From positions 1 to 24,269 of the forward strand of contig CAZWDR010000035.1 in the NCBI GenBank assembly GCA_964632365.1: DNA of 24,269 bases. The letters run 5' to 3'. Of the stretch, positions 1 through 9,330 are shown one piece after another (within the stretch, counting starts at the first letter, position 1; every line of letters starts with the position of its first letter). The position numbers and the translations under genes were made by a program. The notes below the pieces were generated by a model that saw only the letters and a program-made list of their open reading frames with translations, was not told the origin of the DNA and searched no databases. The DNA is from ZC4RG30 sp964632365 (GTDB taxonomy: Bacteria > Pseudomonadota > Gammaproteobacteria > Steroidobacterales > Steroidobacteraceae).

Positions 1-212
1 GCCTGGCCAGCAAGGCCGACGTGCCGCGCGTGATCAAGGAATGGCTGGAGTTCGACGGCCCGGCCTTCCTCGAGGTGATGATCGATCCGGATGCCGGCGT
101 CTATCCGATGGTGCCGCCGGGCGCCGGCTATGACGCGATGATCACGGGCGATCACATCCGCGGCCGCCAGGCCCCGGTTGCGGTCGAGAAGCCCGGCGCC
201 GAGATGTTCTGA
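1..212 (+). CDS. ilvB: acetolactate synthase large subunit, C-terminal fragment (5' end outside window)
   Basis: This is the last 69 residues of a reading frame that enters from the left edge (first full codon at position 3) and stops at TGA 210-212. The tail FDGPAFLEVMIDPDAGVYPM followed by VPPGAG is the conserved C-terminal end of the thiamine-diphosphate-dependent acetohydroxyacid synthase catalytic subunit, where the usual form is GP-LL-V-ID---NVYPMVPPGA. The enzyme condenses two pyruvates, or pyruvate with 2-ketobutyrate, in valine/leucine and isoleucine synthesis. The nearby ilvA gene, which supplies 2-ketobutyrate, supports this. The ThDP and FAD domains lie outside the window, so ilvB, ilvG and ilvI cannot be told apart; the symbol is the generic one. 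Biosynthetic ALS is strongly favoured over catabolic AlsS by context. Confidence 0.88.
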   Translation, partial: LASKADVPRVIKEWLEFDGPAFLEVMIDPDAGVYPMVPPGAGYDAMITGDHIRGRQAPVAVEKPGAEMF

Positions 213-234
213 CGCCCGGGCCGTCCGCACCGCC

Positions 235-750
235 ATGGCCCGCTCCGGCAATCCCCAGGACCCTGCGCCGCAGCCGCGGCTGCGTCGTGCCTATTACGAC
301 TGCCGTTACGGGCAGCTGCATGTCCACAACGCGATTCCGCCGGGCGGCGGCTTCGACGAGCTGACCTCGGTGGTCTGCCTGCATGGCGCGGGCGAGACCG
401 GCGCCGTGTTCGTGCCGGCGATGCAGCAACTGGGCGCGCGCCGTTCCGTGTATGCCCTCGACCTGCCCGGCACCGGTGGCACCGACCCGGCGCCCGGCGT
501 CGCGACCGCCGAGGCCGCGGTGCACGTGGTCGGCGACTTCCTCGACAACATGCGCATCCGCTCGATCGACCTGGTGGTCCGCGGCGGCGAAGCCGCGGCC
601 GGCGCGTTGCGGCTGCTCGAGCAGCGCGGCGCGGCCCTGCGACGCATCGTCGTCATTGACGCGCCGGGCGTGCAGGGCGGCACCAAGGTCACCGCGCTCA
701 CTGGCGACGCCGCCACCCCCTCGCGCCTGGTGGACCTGCTCGCCCCCTGA
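235..750 (+). CDS. short alpha/beta-hydrolase-like protein lacking the serine nucleophile
   Basis: A 171-residue protein beginning at ATG 235, 22 bases after the ALS stop. A TTG-started extension to 178 would overlap ALS and adds no recognisable sequence. Residues 45-85 match the start of the alpha/beta-hydrolase core: a hydrophobic strand, the oxyanion-type HGAGETG turn (50-56), and strand-turn YALDLPGTGGTDP (73-85). The nucleophile-elbow region, IDLVVRGGEAAAG (111-123), has Gly where G-x-S-x-G would carry Ser. The chain ends about 80 residues short of a normal hydrolase, so the lid and the catalytic Asp/His region are absent. It may be a binding or scaffolding relic of the fold, or a decaying gene; the clean, operon-embedded frame argues for a maintained protein. 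The stop is three bases before the next gene, so translational coupling is likely. Function unknown. Confidence 0.72.
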   Translation: MARSGNPQDPAPQPRLRRAYYDCRYGQLHVHNAIPPGGGFDELTSVVCLHGAGETGAVFVPAMQQLGARRSVYALDLPGTGGTDPAPGVATAEAAVHVVGDFLDNMRIRSIDLVVRGGEAAAGALRLLEQRGAALRRIVVIDAPGVQGGTKVTALTGDAATPSRLVDLLAP

Positions 751-753
751 CGC

Positions 754-1947
754 ATGAGCAAGACGCCGCAGGGTCCGGCCGGCCGCGACAGCGAACACGA
801 GAGCACCGACACGCTGCCGCTGCTGTCGCTGCGCGCCGAGGAGATCGAGGCGGCCGGGCTGCCGCCGGAGCCGGAAGCGGTGCGCGTGCGGCCGCGCGCG
901 GCGGTGCCGGAACCGCCGCAGGCGCCGGCATTCACGGCCACCGACACCTTCCAGGTCCAGAGCCTCGCGCCCGTCGTCGCGCGACCGGTGGCAGTCGCGG
1001 ATCTCGCCGAGACGCTGCGCGCGCAGGAGCGGCATCTGCACGAGGCCATCGAGCGCGTCGCGGACCTGGAGGCGGAGCTGGCGCAGGCAAACCGGCGCTG
1101 CCGGCAACTCGAGCAGCGGGGCGCGGCGCTCGAGGCACAGGTGGCCGCCGCGCGCACGGCTGCACCAGCGCAGCCTGGCAGGTCACCGGCGCCGGCGGCG
1201 GGTCCGGTGGTGGCATCCAATGCGTCAGCGGGCAGCCACGATTCCTCCCGCGATGCTTCGGGACTTGAGGCGCTGCAACGGCAGAACCGCCAGCTGCATG
1301 AAGCCCTCAGCACCGTGCAGGCGCGCATCGGCGTGTATGAGGCGATGATCGGGGAGGCCGAGGCCGCGCGCGATTCCGCGCACCCTCCGGCACCCACCGC
1401 AGCGCCCGCCGCGAGCACCGTGGCCGCGCCGGCGCCGGCGCCGGCGCCGACGGCCGGCGATCCGCTGGCGCGCATCGACTGGCAGGCGCGGTTCAACGAG
1501 CTGGAGGCCGTGCTCGAGTCCGAGCGTGCCCACGCCGCAGCCCGCGCGCGCGCGCAGGACGAGAACCTCGCCCGCCTGAACAGCGCGCTCGAGGCGGCGC
1601 GCGCCGGCGCGACGCAGGACGGGCACGATGGCATGCCGCCGCGGCAGCTGCCGATCGGCAGCAGCCTGCGCGTGCTGGTGCGCGAGGAAGCGGGCACCGA
1701 GTTCGTCTATCCGCTGGGCCGCCACACCACGATCGGCCGCACGCCCGACAACGACATCCAGGTCAACACCACCTTCGTGAGCCGCCACCATGCCGTGCTG
1801 CTCACCAGCAGCGAGCATTGCATCATCGAAGACCTCAACAGCACCAACGGCATCGCCGTGAATGGCCATCGTGTCGGCCGCCAGCTGCTGCAGGACGGTG
1901 ACATCGTCACCGTCGGCAAGACCCATTTCCGCTACGAGACGCGCTGA
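754..1947 (+). CDS. coiled-coil protein with C-terminal FHA domain
   Basis: A 397-residue protein with no signal peptide, so probably cytoplasmic. The N-terminal third is Pro/Ala/Glu-rich. Residues about 85-135, 170-205 and 245-285 are heptad-like, charged coiled-coil candidates separated by Ala/Pro linkers. Residues about 305-397 are an FHA domain with the conserved signature: GR (328-329), SRHH (from 343) and LNSTNG with the NG pair at 365-366. These residues in FHA domains contact phosphothreonine peptides, so it probably docks onto a phosphorylated partner. The Ser/Thr kinase at 7200-9314 is an obvious candidate, though that is inference. Its stop overlaps the ilvA start by one base (TGATG at 1945-1949). 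Its place inside an amino-acid biosynthesis cluster is odd for a signalling adaptor. Confidence 0.88.
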   Translation: MSKTPQGPAGRDSEHESTDTLPLLSLRAEEIEAAGLPPEPEAVRVRPRAAVPEPPQAPAFTATDTFQVQSLAPVVARPVAVADLAETLRAQERHLHEAIERVADLEAELAQANRRCRQLEQRGAALEAQVAAARTAAPAQPGRSPAPAAGPVVASNASAGSHDSSRDASGLEALQRQNRQLHEALSTVQARIGVYEAMIGEAEAARDSAHPPAPTAAPAASTVAAPAPAPAPTAGDPLARIDWQARFNELEAVLESERAHAAARARAQDENLARLNSALEAARAGATQDGHDGMPPRQLPIGSSLRVLVREEAGTEFVYPLGRHTTIGRTPDNDIQVNTTFVSRHHAVLLTSSEHCIIEDLNSTNGIAVNGHRVGRQLLQDGDIVTVGKTHFRYETR

Positions 1948-3461
1948 TGGACGACTCCTACGTCGAGCGCATCCTCAAGGCGCGCGTCTATGACGTGGCC
2001 ATCGAGTCCCCGCTCGACCGCATGCCGCGCCTGTCGGCAAGGCTCGGCGCGGAGGTGCTGCTCAAGCGCGAGGACATGCAGCCGGTGTTCTCGTTCAAGC
2101 TGCGCGGCGCCTACAACAAGATCGCGAACCTGTCCGCGACCGCCGCCGCGCGCGGCGTGATCTGCGCCTCGGCGGGCAACCACGCGCAGGGCGTGGCGCT
2201 GGCCGCGCGCCGCCGCGGCATCGCCGCCACGATCGTGATGCCGGTGACCACGCCGCCGATCAAGATCGAGGCCGTGGCCGCGCTGGGCGCGGACGTGGTG
2301 ATGCATGGCGAGGTCTTCGATGCAGCCTACGAGCATGCGCAGAAGCTCGCCGCCGAGCGCCAGCTGGTGTTCGTGCATCCCTTCGACGACCCCGACGTCA
2401 TCGCCGGCCAGGGCACGGTGGCGATGGAAATCCTGCGCCAGGCGGAGGGCGGGATCGATGCCATCTTCGTCGCCGTCGGCGGTGGCGGACTGATTGCCGG
2501 CATGGCGGCGTATGTGAAGGCCCTGTTCCCGCGCACGCGCATCATCGGCGTGGAACCGGAGGACGCCGCCGCGATGTACGAATCGCTGCGCGCGGGCAGC
2601 CGCGTCACGCTCGACCACGTGGGACTGTTCGCCGATGGCGTCGCGGTGCGCCGCGTCGGCGAAGAGACCTTCCGCCTCGCGCGCCAGTTCGTCGACGAGG
2701 TGGTGCTGGTCTCCACCGACGAGATGTGCGCGGCCATCCAGGACATCTTCGAGGACACCCGCGCGGTGCCGGAGCCCTCCGGCGCGCTGGGCGTTGCCGG
2801 CATGAAGAAATACGTGGCGCGCGAGAACTGGCATGGACGTCGCCTCGTGGCGGTGAACAGCGGCGCGAACGTGAACTTCGACCGCCTGCGCTACATCGCC
2901 GAGCGCGCCGACCTCGGCGCCGGCCGCGAGATGCTGCTGGCGGTGGAGATCCCCGAGCAGCAGGGCAGCTTCCTGCAGTTCTGCCGCGTGCTCGGCGCGC
3001 GCAACATCACCGAGTTCAACTATCGCGAGCAGGGCCGCGAGCGCGCGCAGATCTTCGTCGGCATCAATGTCACCGGCGGGCGCGCGGGCCACACCGGGAT
3101 CATCGAGCTGCTTCGCCAGGCCGGCTATGGCGTGGTCGACATGACCGACAACGAGATGGCCAAGCTGCACGTGCGCTACATGGTCGGCGGGCAGTCGCGG
3201 CTGGCCGATGAATGCCTGTTCCGCTTCGAGTTCCCGGAGCGTCCCGGCGCGCTGCTGCGCTTCCTCGAGGCGGTGGGCTCGCGCTGGAACATCAGCCTGT
3301 TCCACTATCGCAACCACGGCGCCGACACCGGCCGCGTGCTCGCGGGCGTGCAGGTGCCGCCGGCCGAGCGCGACGACCTGCGCCTGCACCTGGACGAATT
3401 ACGCTATCCCTATGTGGAAGAAACGGCCAATCCCGCCTATCGCATCTTCCTTGGACGCTGA
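1947..3461 (+). CDS. ilvA: threonine ammonia-lyase (threonine deaminase), biosynthetic
   Basis: A 504-residue PLP enzyme that converts threonine to 2-ketobutyrate and ammonia, the committed step to isoleucine. The catalytic domain is complete: the PLP lysine is K51 in VFSFKLRGAYNKI, SAGNHAQG (75-82) is the substrate/cofactor loop, and the glycine loop VGGGGLIAG (177-185) binds the PLP phosphate. Two C-terminal ACT-like regulatory modules follow, roughly residues 325-400 (from LLAVEIPEQQGSF) and 415-500 (from LFRFEFPERPGALL). This is the long IlvA form, which is feedback-inhibited by isoleucine, not the short catabolic TdcB form. The start at ATG 1947 overlaps the FHA stop. With the ALS fragment upstream it forms an interrupted ilv cluster. 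Confidence 0.97.
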   Translation: MDDSYVERILKARVYDVAIESPLDRMPRLSARLGAEVLLKREDMQPVFSFKLRGAYNKIANLSATAAARGVICASAGNHAQGVALAARRRGIAATIVMPVTTPPIKIEAVAALGADVVMHGEVFDAAYEHAQKLAAERQLVFVHPFDDPDVIAGQGTVAMEILRQAEGGIDAIFVAVGGGGLIAGMAAYVKALFPRTRIIGVEPEDAAAMYESLRAGSRVTLDHVGLFADGVAVRRVGEETFRLARQFVDEVVLVSTDEMCAAIQDIFEDTRAVPEPSGALGVAGMKKYVARENWHGRRLVAVNSGANVNFDRLRYIAERADLGAGREMLLAVEIPEQQGSFLQFCRVLGARNITEFNYREQGRERAQIFVGINVTGGRAGHTGIIELLRQAGYGVVDMTDNEMAKLHVRYMVGGQSRLADECLFRFEFPERPGALLRFLEAVGSRWNISLFHYRNHGADTGRVLAGVQVPPAERDDLRLHLDELRYPYVEETANPAYRIFLGR

Positions 3462-3756
3462 TCTCACGCCACATCCGGAAGCGCCCCGGCCGGTCTCCCG
3501 GCCCGGGCTGCTCATCCATCTGCTGCGGCTGGGCAAGCGGATGCTGATCGCGCTCGCCGGCGGCGTGGTGATCCTGGCCGGGGCCTGCATGCTGGTGCTG
3601 CCGGGTCCCGGGCTGGTGACCATCGCACTGGGCCTTGCCCTCTTGAGTCTGGAGTTCGAGCGCCCACGTATCTGGCTCGCCTGGATGAAGGCCAGGGGCG
3701 TGCAGATGAAAGACGACTTCCTCGAGGCACGCGCGCGGCGACGCGACCGGCACTGA
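3451..3756 (+). CDS. small PGPGW-type two-helix membrane protein
   Basis: A short frame that begins inside the end of ilvA. A TTG at 3451 gives 101 residues and an 11-base overlap with ilvA. ATG 3541 is the alternative and would begin right at the first membrane helix. No strong ribosome site decides between them. The protein has a basic segment, a hydrophobic helix (about residues 31-50), the turn LPGPG (50-54), a second hydrophobic helix (55-68), then a charged tail rich in Arg. The PGPG turn between two helices is the hallmark of the PGPGW family of small putative inner-membrane proteins, with Leu here in place of the final Trp. Molecular function is unknown for the family. It is probably co-transcribed with ilvA. 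Confidence 0.7.
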   Translation: MDADLTPHPEAPRPVSRPGLLIHLLRLGKRMLIALAGGVVILAGACMLVLPGPGLVTIALGLALLSLEFERPRIWLAWMKARGVQMKDDFLEARARRRDRH

Positions 3757-3904
3757 TCGGCCACGGGCATTCAGCCTTCGTTCAGCGGCGGAGTGTTTTC
3801 TGTAGGAGTCCAGGAGGTCGCAGGCTGCCCAGGCAGCCGGGCAACAGCGTGAACTATTCGGCGTACAATGCCTTCCGCGCTAGTTTCGACGGGGTGTCGC
3901 GAGC
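3757..3904 (+). promoter_or_regulatory. intergenic leader with candidate sigma70-type promoter of the kinase/FHA/VWA operon
   Basis: This is the only sizeable gap upstream of the ten-gene run starting at 3905. A good -10 hexamer, TACAAT, lies at 3864-3869. Seventeen bases upstream is GCAACA (3841-3846), a weak -35 (three of six). A short perfect inverted repeat, GGCTGCC/GGCAGCC (3823-3829 and 3832-3838, two-base spacer), lies just upstream with no T-run; it may be a weak terminator of the ilv transcript or a binding site. A G-rich stretch at 3891-3896 may serve as a weak ribosome site for the first lipoprotein. Assignment rests on the -10 and location only. Confidence 0.4.
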
Positions 3905-4573
3905 ATGAACACCAGGCTTGTTCTCATCGCGGCGGCCGCGCTGCCGCTCGCCGGCTGCATGCGGGCCCAGATCGATGAATCCCGCGAACGCGAAACGCGC
4001 ATCGAAGCCACCGAGTCGGTGGTGGTGCTGGCCAAGCCGCAGATCGAAGGCGCCGGCGCCGAAGCTGAATTCCTCGACTGCATCGGCGACCGCATCGCGG
4101 GCCGGCGCAAGAAGGCCATCAAGGTGCACCCGAACGAGGAGTTCACCGACAAGCTGTTTCCGTGGTTCGAGCCGGGCACCGTGCCGTCGCGGGCGCAGGG
4201 CCTCGAGAGCGTGCTGGCCCAGCCCGGCGTCAGCGAGCGCGTGGCGGCCACCGGCGTGCGCTACATCGTCTGGCTCGACGGCGGCACCCGCAAGACCGAC
4301 GGCGGCGGCAGCCTCGCCTGCGGCGCCGCGCCGGGCATGGCCGGCTGCATCGGCTTCGGCTGGTGGGAAAAGGAATCCGACTACGAGGCCACGGTGTGGG
4401 ACCTGAAGCAGGCGCAATCCGTGGGCTCGGTGGGCACCAACGTGACCGGAACTTCGGCGGTGGTCGGGGCGGTCGTCCCGCTGCCATTCATCGCGCACAC
4501 GCAGAGCACGGCCTGCTTCCGGCTCGGCGACCAGCTGCGCGCATTCCTGGAGGGCGGGTCGCCCGCGGGCTGA
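3905..4573 (+). CDS. hypothetical lipoprotein 1 of the operon
   Basis: A 222-residue protein with a type II signal peptide: MNTR, a hydrophobic core, and lipobox LAGC with the lipidated Cys at 18. Met at +2 predicts outer-membrane sorting under the E. coli rule. The mature part has a strand-rich early region (ESVVVLAKPQIEGAG), a Cys in FLDCIGDR, then VRYIVWLDGGTRKT, a segment with Gly-flanked cysteines (LACGAAPGMAGCIGFGWWEK), and YEATVWDLKQ, ending before a last Cys near the C-terminus. The pattern suggests a compact periplasmic beta-rich domain with possible disulfides. I do not recognise a named family. It is the first gene of the operon, and the next gene starts two bases after its stop. 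Confidence 0.82.
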   Translation: MNTRLVLIAAAALPLAGCMRAQIDESRERETRIEATESVVVLAKPQIEGAGAEAEFLDCIGDRIAGRRKKAIKVHPNEEFTDKLFPWFEPGTVPSRAQGLESVLAQPGVSERVAATGVRYIVWLDGGTRKTDGGGSLACGAAPGMAGCIGFGWWEKESDYEATVWDLKQAQSVGSVGTNVTGTSAVVGAVVPLPFIAHTQSTACFRLGDQLRAFLEGGSPAG

Positions 4574-4575
4574 AC

Positions 4576-5970
4576 ATGAAACAACTGCTGGCCTTGATGG
4601 TTGCAACGCTGCTGGTGGCCTGCGTCACGCCGCCGCCCATTCCGGGTGGTGGCGAGCCTTCGGGCGGATCTGACGGCGGCAGTTCCGGTGGCGGCAGCTC
4701 CGGGGGCGGATCGTCCGGCGGGGGCAGTTCGGGCGGTGGCAGCTCGGGCGGTGGGTCCTCGGGCGGCGGCAGTGCTGGCGGCGGCTCGGCTGGAGGTGGC
4801 AGCGCCGGTGGCGGATCGTCCGGCGGCGGCAGCGCGGGCGGCGCAGACGCCGGAGGCGGGATGCCGGATGCCGGGCCCAGCGCCGGTGGCGCCGGCGGCG
4901 GCGCGTCCGGCTCGGCCATGCCCGGGGGCGCGGGCGCCGACGGCAGCGCGTCCCGTAGCGATGCCGATGGAGAGGGTGCCGGGGAGGGCGGCGACGCGGC
5001 GTCCGGCGGGACATCCGGCGGGCGGGGCAAGGCCGGCACGAACCAGGCGGGCGACGGATCCTCGGGTGATGCCGCGGCCGCGGCCGCGGGTGGCGGCACG
5101 GCGGCTGGCGGCGGCGCCGGAGCACAGGGCAATAACGGTGCGGGCGATGCGCCGAATGGCGCTGGCGCTGGCGCTGGCGCAGGAGCTGGCGCGAGCGGCA
5201 GCGGAGCCGGCGCCGGCACAGACACCGGGTCCGGCGCGGGTGCTACCGCCGGCGCGGGCAGCAGCCGTTCTGGCACCGGAGCCGGTGCCGTCGCGGGCGC
5301 TCCGGCGGGCGGCGCGGGCCCGAATGCCGGCGCGGGCGCAGGTGCCGCGGGTACCGGTGCGGCTGCCGCAGGTGCAGGCGCAGGCGCCGTCGCCGGCGCA
5401 GGAACCGCTGCCAATGCCGCTGGCACAGGGCCCGGCGGCACCGGTGCCTCTGGCACTGCGCAGACCGACGCGCCGGCCACGCCGGAAGAACACCGCGCAG
5501 CCGTCGACCAGCGGCTTGCCGCCTCGCTGGCGCAATTCGACGAACAGCTGCGCCGCGAACAGGAACGCACCGCGCAGCAGCGCGACGCCCGTGCGGCCGG
5601 TGGCGCCGGCGGGGTCGGTGGCGAGGAGGCGCTCGATCGCTACGGCAGCGACGACGACACGCTGGCGCGCAACCGGGCCGGCGACCTGCGTTCCGAGGGC
5701 ACCGGCTCGGGAGCGGGCGGACCGGACGGCGCCGGCGGCCCGGGCCAGGCCGGCACCGGGACTGGTACCGGCGTCGGTGGCAGCGGCGCCGGCGCGTCGT
5801 CCGGCAGCGGCAGCGGCGCGGTGGCGCGCGAGATCCCTTCCGGAGACGACGACGACATCATCGCGCGACGCCTGCGCAAGGCCGCCGAGAACGAGACGGA
5901 TCCGGAGCTGAAGGAAAAGCTCTGGAAGGAATACATCGACTACAAAGAGAACACCCAGAGAGGAGGCTGA
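4576..5970 (+). CDS. Gly/Ala/Ser-rich low-complexity lipoprotein
   Basis: A 464-residue protein starting at ATG 4576; upstream in-frame sequence belongs to the preceding gene's shadow. Signal peptide MKQLLALMVATLLVAC has its lipobox Cys at 16. Residues about 24-300 are almost entirely Gly, Ala, Ser and Pro: first an (S-[SA]-GGG) pentapeptide array, then Gly-Ala dipeptide-like runs. A charged helical segment follows (EEHRAAVDQRLAASLAQFDE, then more heptads), then a second Gly-rich linker, and an acidic/basic end starting near the run of Asp in GDDDDII and continuing through EKLWKEYIDYKEN. The layout is a lipid anchor, a long flexible spacer and a helical tip, as expected of a tether reaching through or across the periplasm. 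The complementary strand is open for most of its length because of codon bias, but the lipobox and neighbours make the + frame the gene. Confidence 0.82.
   Translation: MKQLLALMVATLLVACVTPPPIPGGGEPSGGSDGGSSGGGSSGGGSSGGGSSGGGSSGGGSSGGGSAGGGSAGGGSAGGGSSGGGSAGGADAGGGMPDAGPSAGGAGGGASGSAMPGGAGADGSASRSDADGEGAGEGGDAASGGTSGGRGKAGTNQAGDGSSGDAAAAAAGGGTAAGGGAGAQGNNGAGDAPNGAGAGAGAGAGASGSGAGAGTDTGSGAGATAGAGSSRSGTGAGAVAGAPAGGAGPNAGAGAGAAGTGAAAAGAGAGAVAGAGTAANAAGTGPGGTGASGTAQTDAPATPEEHRAAVDQRLAASLAQFDEQLRREQERTAQQRDARAAGGAGGVGGEEALDRYGSDDDTLARNRAGDLRSEGTGSGAGGPDGAGGPGQAGTGTGTGVGGSGAGASSGSGSGAVAREIPSGDDDDIIARRLRKAAENETDPELKEKLWKEYIDYKENTQRGG
4681..4845 (+). repeat. 15-base tandem repeats encoding S-[SA]-GGG
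   Basis: Eleven consecutive 15-base units, the last ending in Ala rather than Gly. They encode six SSGGG, three SAGGG, one SSGGG and a terminal SAGGA. Units differ at third positions (agt/agc/tcg/tcc serine codons, ggc/ggt/ggg/gga glycine codons), so the array is diverged at DNA level while the protein repeat is kept. Such an array could change copy number between strains. Confidence 0.9.
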
Positions 5971-5971
5971 C

Positions 5972-7199
5972 ATGCGCCGTCTCGCCTTCACCATCCGCCT
6001 GACTGCCGCGGCCCTGGCCGCGACGCTGCTGTCGGCCTGCGTGGTCCAGGAGACCCGCCCGCAGGCGCGCGTCGAGGCGCGCCAGGCCGTGCAGGTCATC
6101 CCGGCCGACCAGCGGCTCGACGTGGTGGTGCACACCTTCGACCCGGGCATTCCAGACGACATCGCCGACGACGACGACGAGCTGGCGAAGAAGCGCATCT
6201 ATCCGGACCTGCGGGAGGCCGAGGCGCGCTTCATCCCCGTGCGCCTGCGCGACACGCTCGAGGGCAGCGCGCAGTGGGGCGCGGTGCGCGTCGCGCCGGA
6301 GAACGTCGAGTTCGTCGACGTCGAGGTGGATGGCCGCATCATCGAATCCACCGGCAAGCGCCTGGAGATCGAGATCACTGCGCGCGATTCCTCCGGCCGC
6401 GTGTGGATCGACGGCAAGCGCTATGGCGGGCTCGCCGACATCGGCAGCTACAAGACCGATGCCGCGCTGAAAGCGCGCGACCCGTTCCAGAACATCTATT
6501 CACAGATCGCCAACGACCTGGTGGCGGCGCGCAATGCGCTCGATCCTGCGATGCTGCGCGAGGTGCGGCAGATCACGCAGCTGAAGTTCGGTGCGAGCCT
6601 GGCGCCGGAGCAGCTGTCCGGCTATCTGCGCGAGGAGCCGGCCAAGGGCGCGAAGCTCACGCGCGTGGCACGCCTGCCGGCCCAGAATGATCCGCTCTAC
6701 GACCGCATCGAGCGCATCCGCGAGCGCGATGTGACCGTGGTCGATACGCTCGACGGCTACTTCACCAGCTTCGCCGAGCAGATGGAGCAGTCGTATGGCG
6801 AGTTCCGGCGCACTTCTTATGACGAGATCGACAAGGAAGACCGCGCCCGCTCGAGCGCGCGCACGCGCACCTTCCTCGGTGCCGCGGCGGTGCTGGCCGC
6901 GATCTTCGTGCCCGGCAACTGCAGCAGCAGCGCGTCCTGCGACCTGGAGAGCGTGGCGCGCTATGCCGGCACGGCGGGCGGCATCGCGGGCTTCCTGTCG
7001 GGACTGCAGAAGTTTGCCGATGCGCGCACGCATGCGCAGGCCTTCGGCGAGCTGGCGCGCTCGATGCAGGATTCGGTGACCGAGCAGGTGGTCGAGGTCG
7101 AGGGCCGCACTCTGAAGCTGACCGGCACCGCCGAGGAGCAGTACCGCCAGTGGCGCGAACTGCTGCAGGATTACCAGGCCGAAGAGGCCGCACCCGTCC

Positions 7200-7213
<14 letters not shown>
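5972..7213 (+). CDS. hypothetical lipoprotein with a C-terminal hydrophobic region
   Basis: A 413-residue protein with an excellent ribosome site (AGGAGG at 5961-5966, five bases before ATG 5972). The type II signal peptide ends at lipobox LSAC (Cys 23), followed by VV. The mature N-terminal half (about 45-200) looks like an alpha/beta periplasmic domain with strands VDVEVDGRII and KRLEIEITARDSSGRVW followed by a Tyr/Gly-rich loop. The middle is helical and highly charged. Around residues 300-345 an Ala/Gly/Leu-rich stretch with two close Cys residues could be membrane-interacting or a buried helical hairpin. The last 60 residues are helical and acidic. No family is recognised. The stop lies 14 bases inside the kinase gene, so the two are coupled. 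Confidence 0.82.
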
Positions 7214-9314
<2,101 letters not shown>

Positions 9315-9330
9315 TGCCATCCACCGCCGC

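Noticed and set aside
178..234. Extended TTG start for the hydrolase-like gene
   Set aside because: It would overlap the ALS coding end and adds only Arg/Pro/Ser residues without fold sequence; ATG 235 is better.
1932..3389. 485-codon minus-strand frame opposite ilvA
   Set aside because: ilvA has all catalytic motifs in the plus frame; the minus frame is a codon-bias artefact.
3795..3840. Possible REP-type element (TGTAGGAGT start with a GC inverted repeat)
   Set aside because: The beginning recalls REP sequences of pseudomonads and xanthomonads, but the rest does not form the expected stem and there is only one copy in the window.
4681..4845. CRISPR-like or intergenic tandem repeat
   Set aside because: The repeats are 15 bases, contiguous without spacers, in frame and synonymous-variable, so they are coding peptide repeats.
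4381..6198. Long minus-strand frame rich in Arg/Ala/Gly across the Gly-rich lipoprotein
   Set aside because: The plus frame has a lipobox, a start just after the previous stop and a strong ribosome site for the following gene. The minus frame is a shadow of the repeats.
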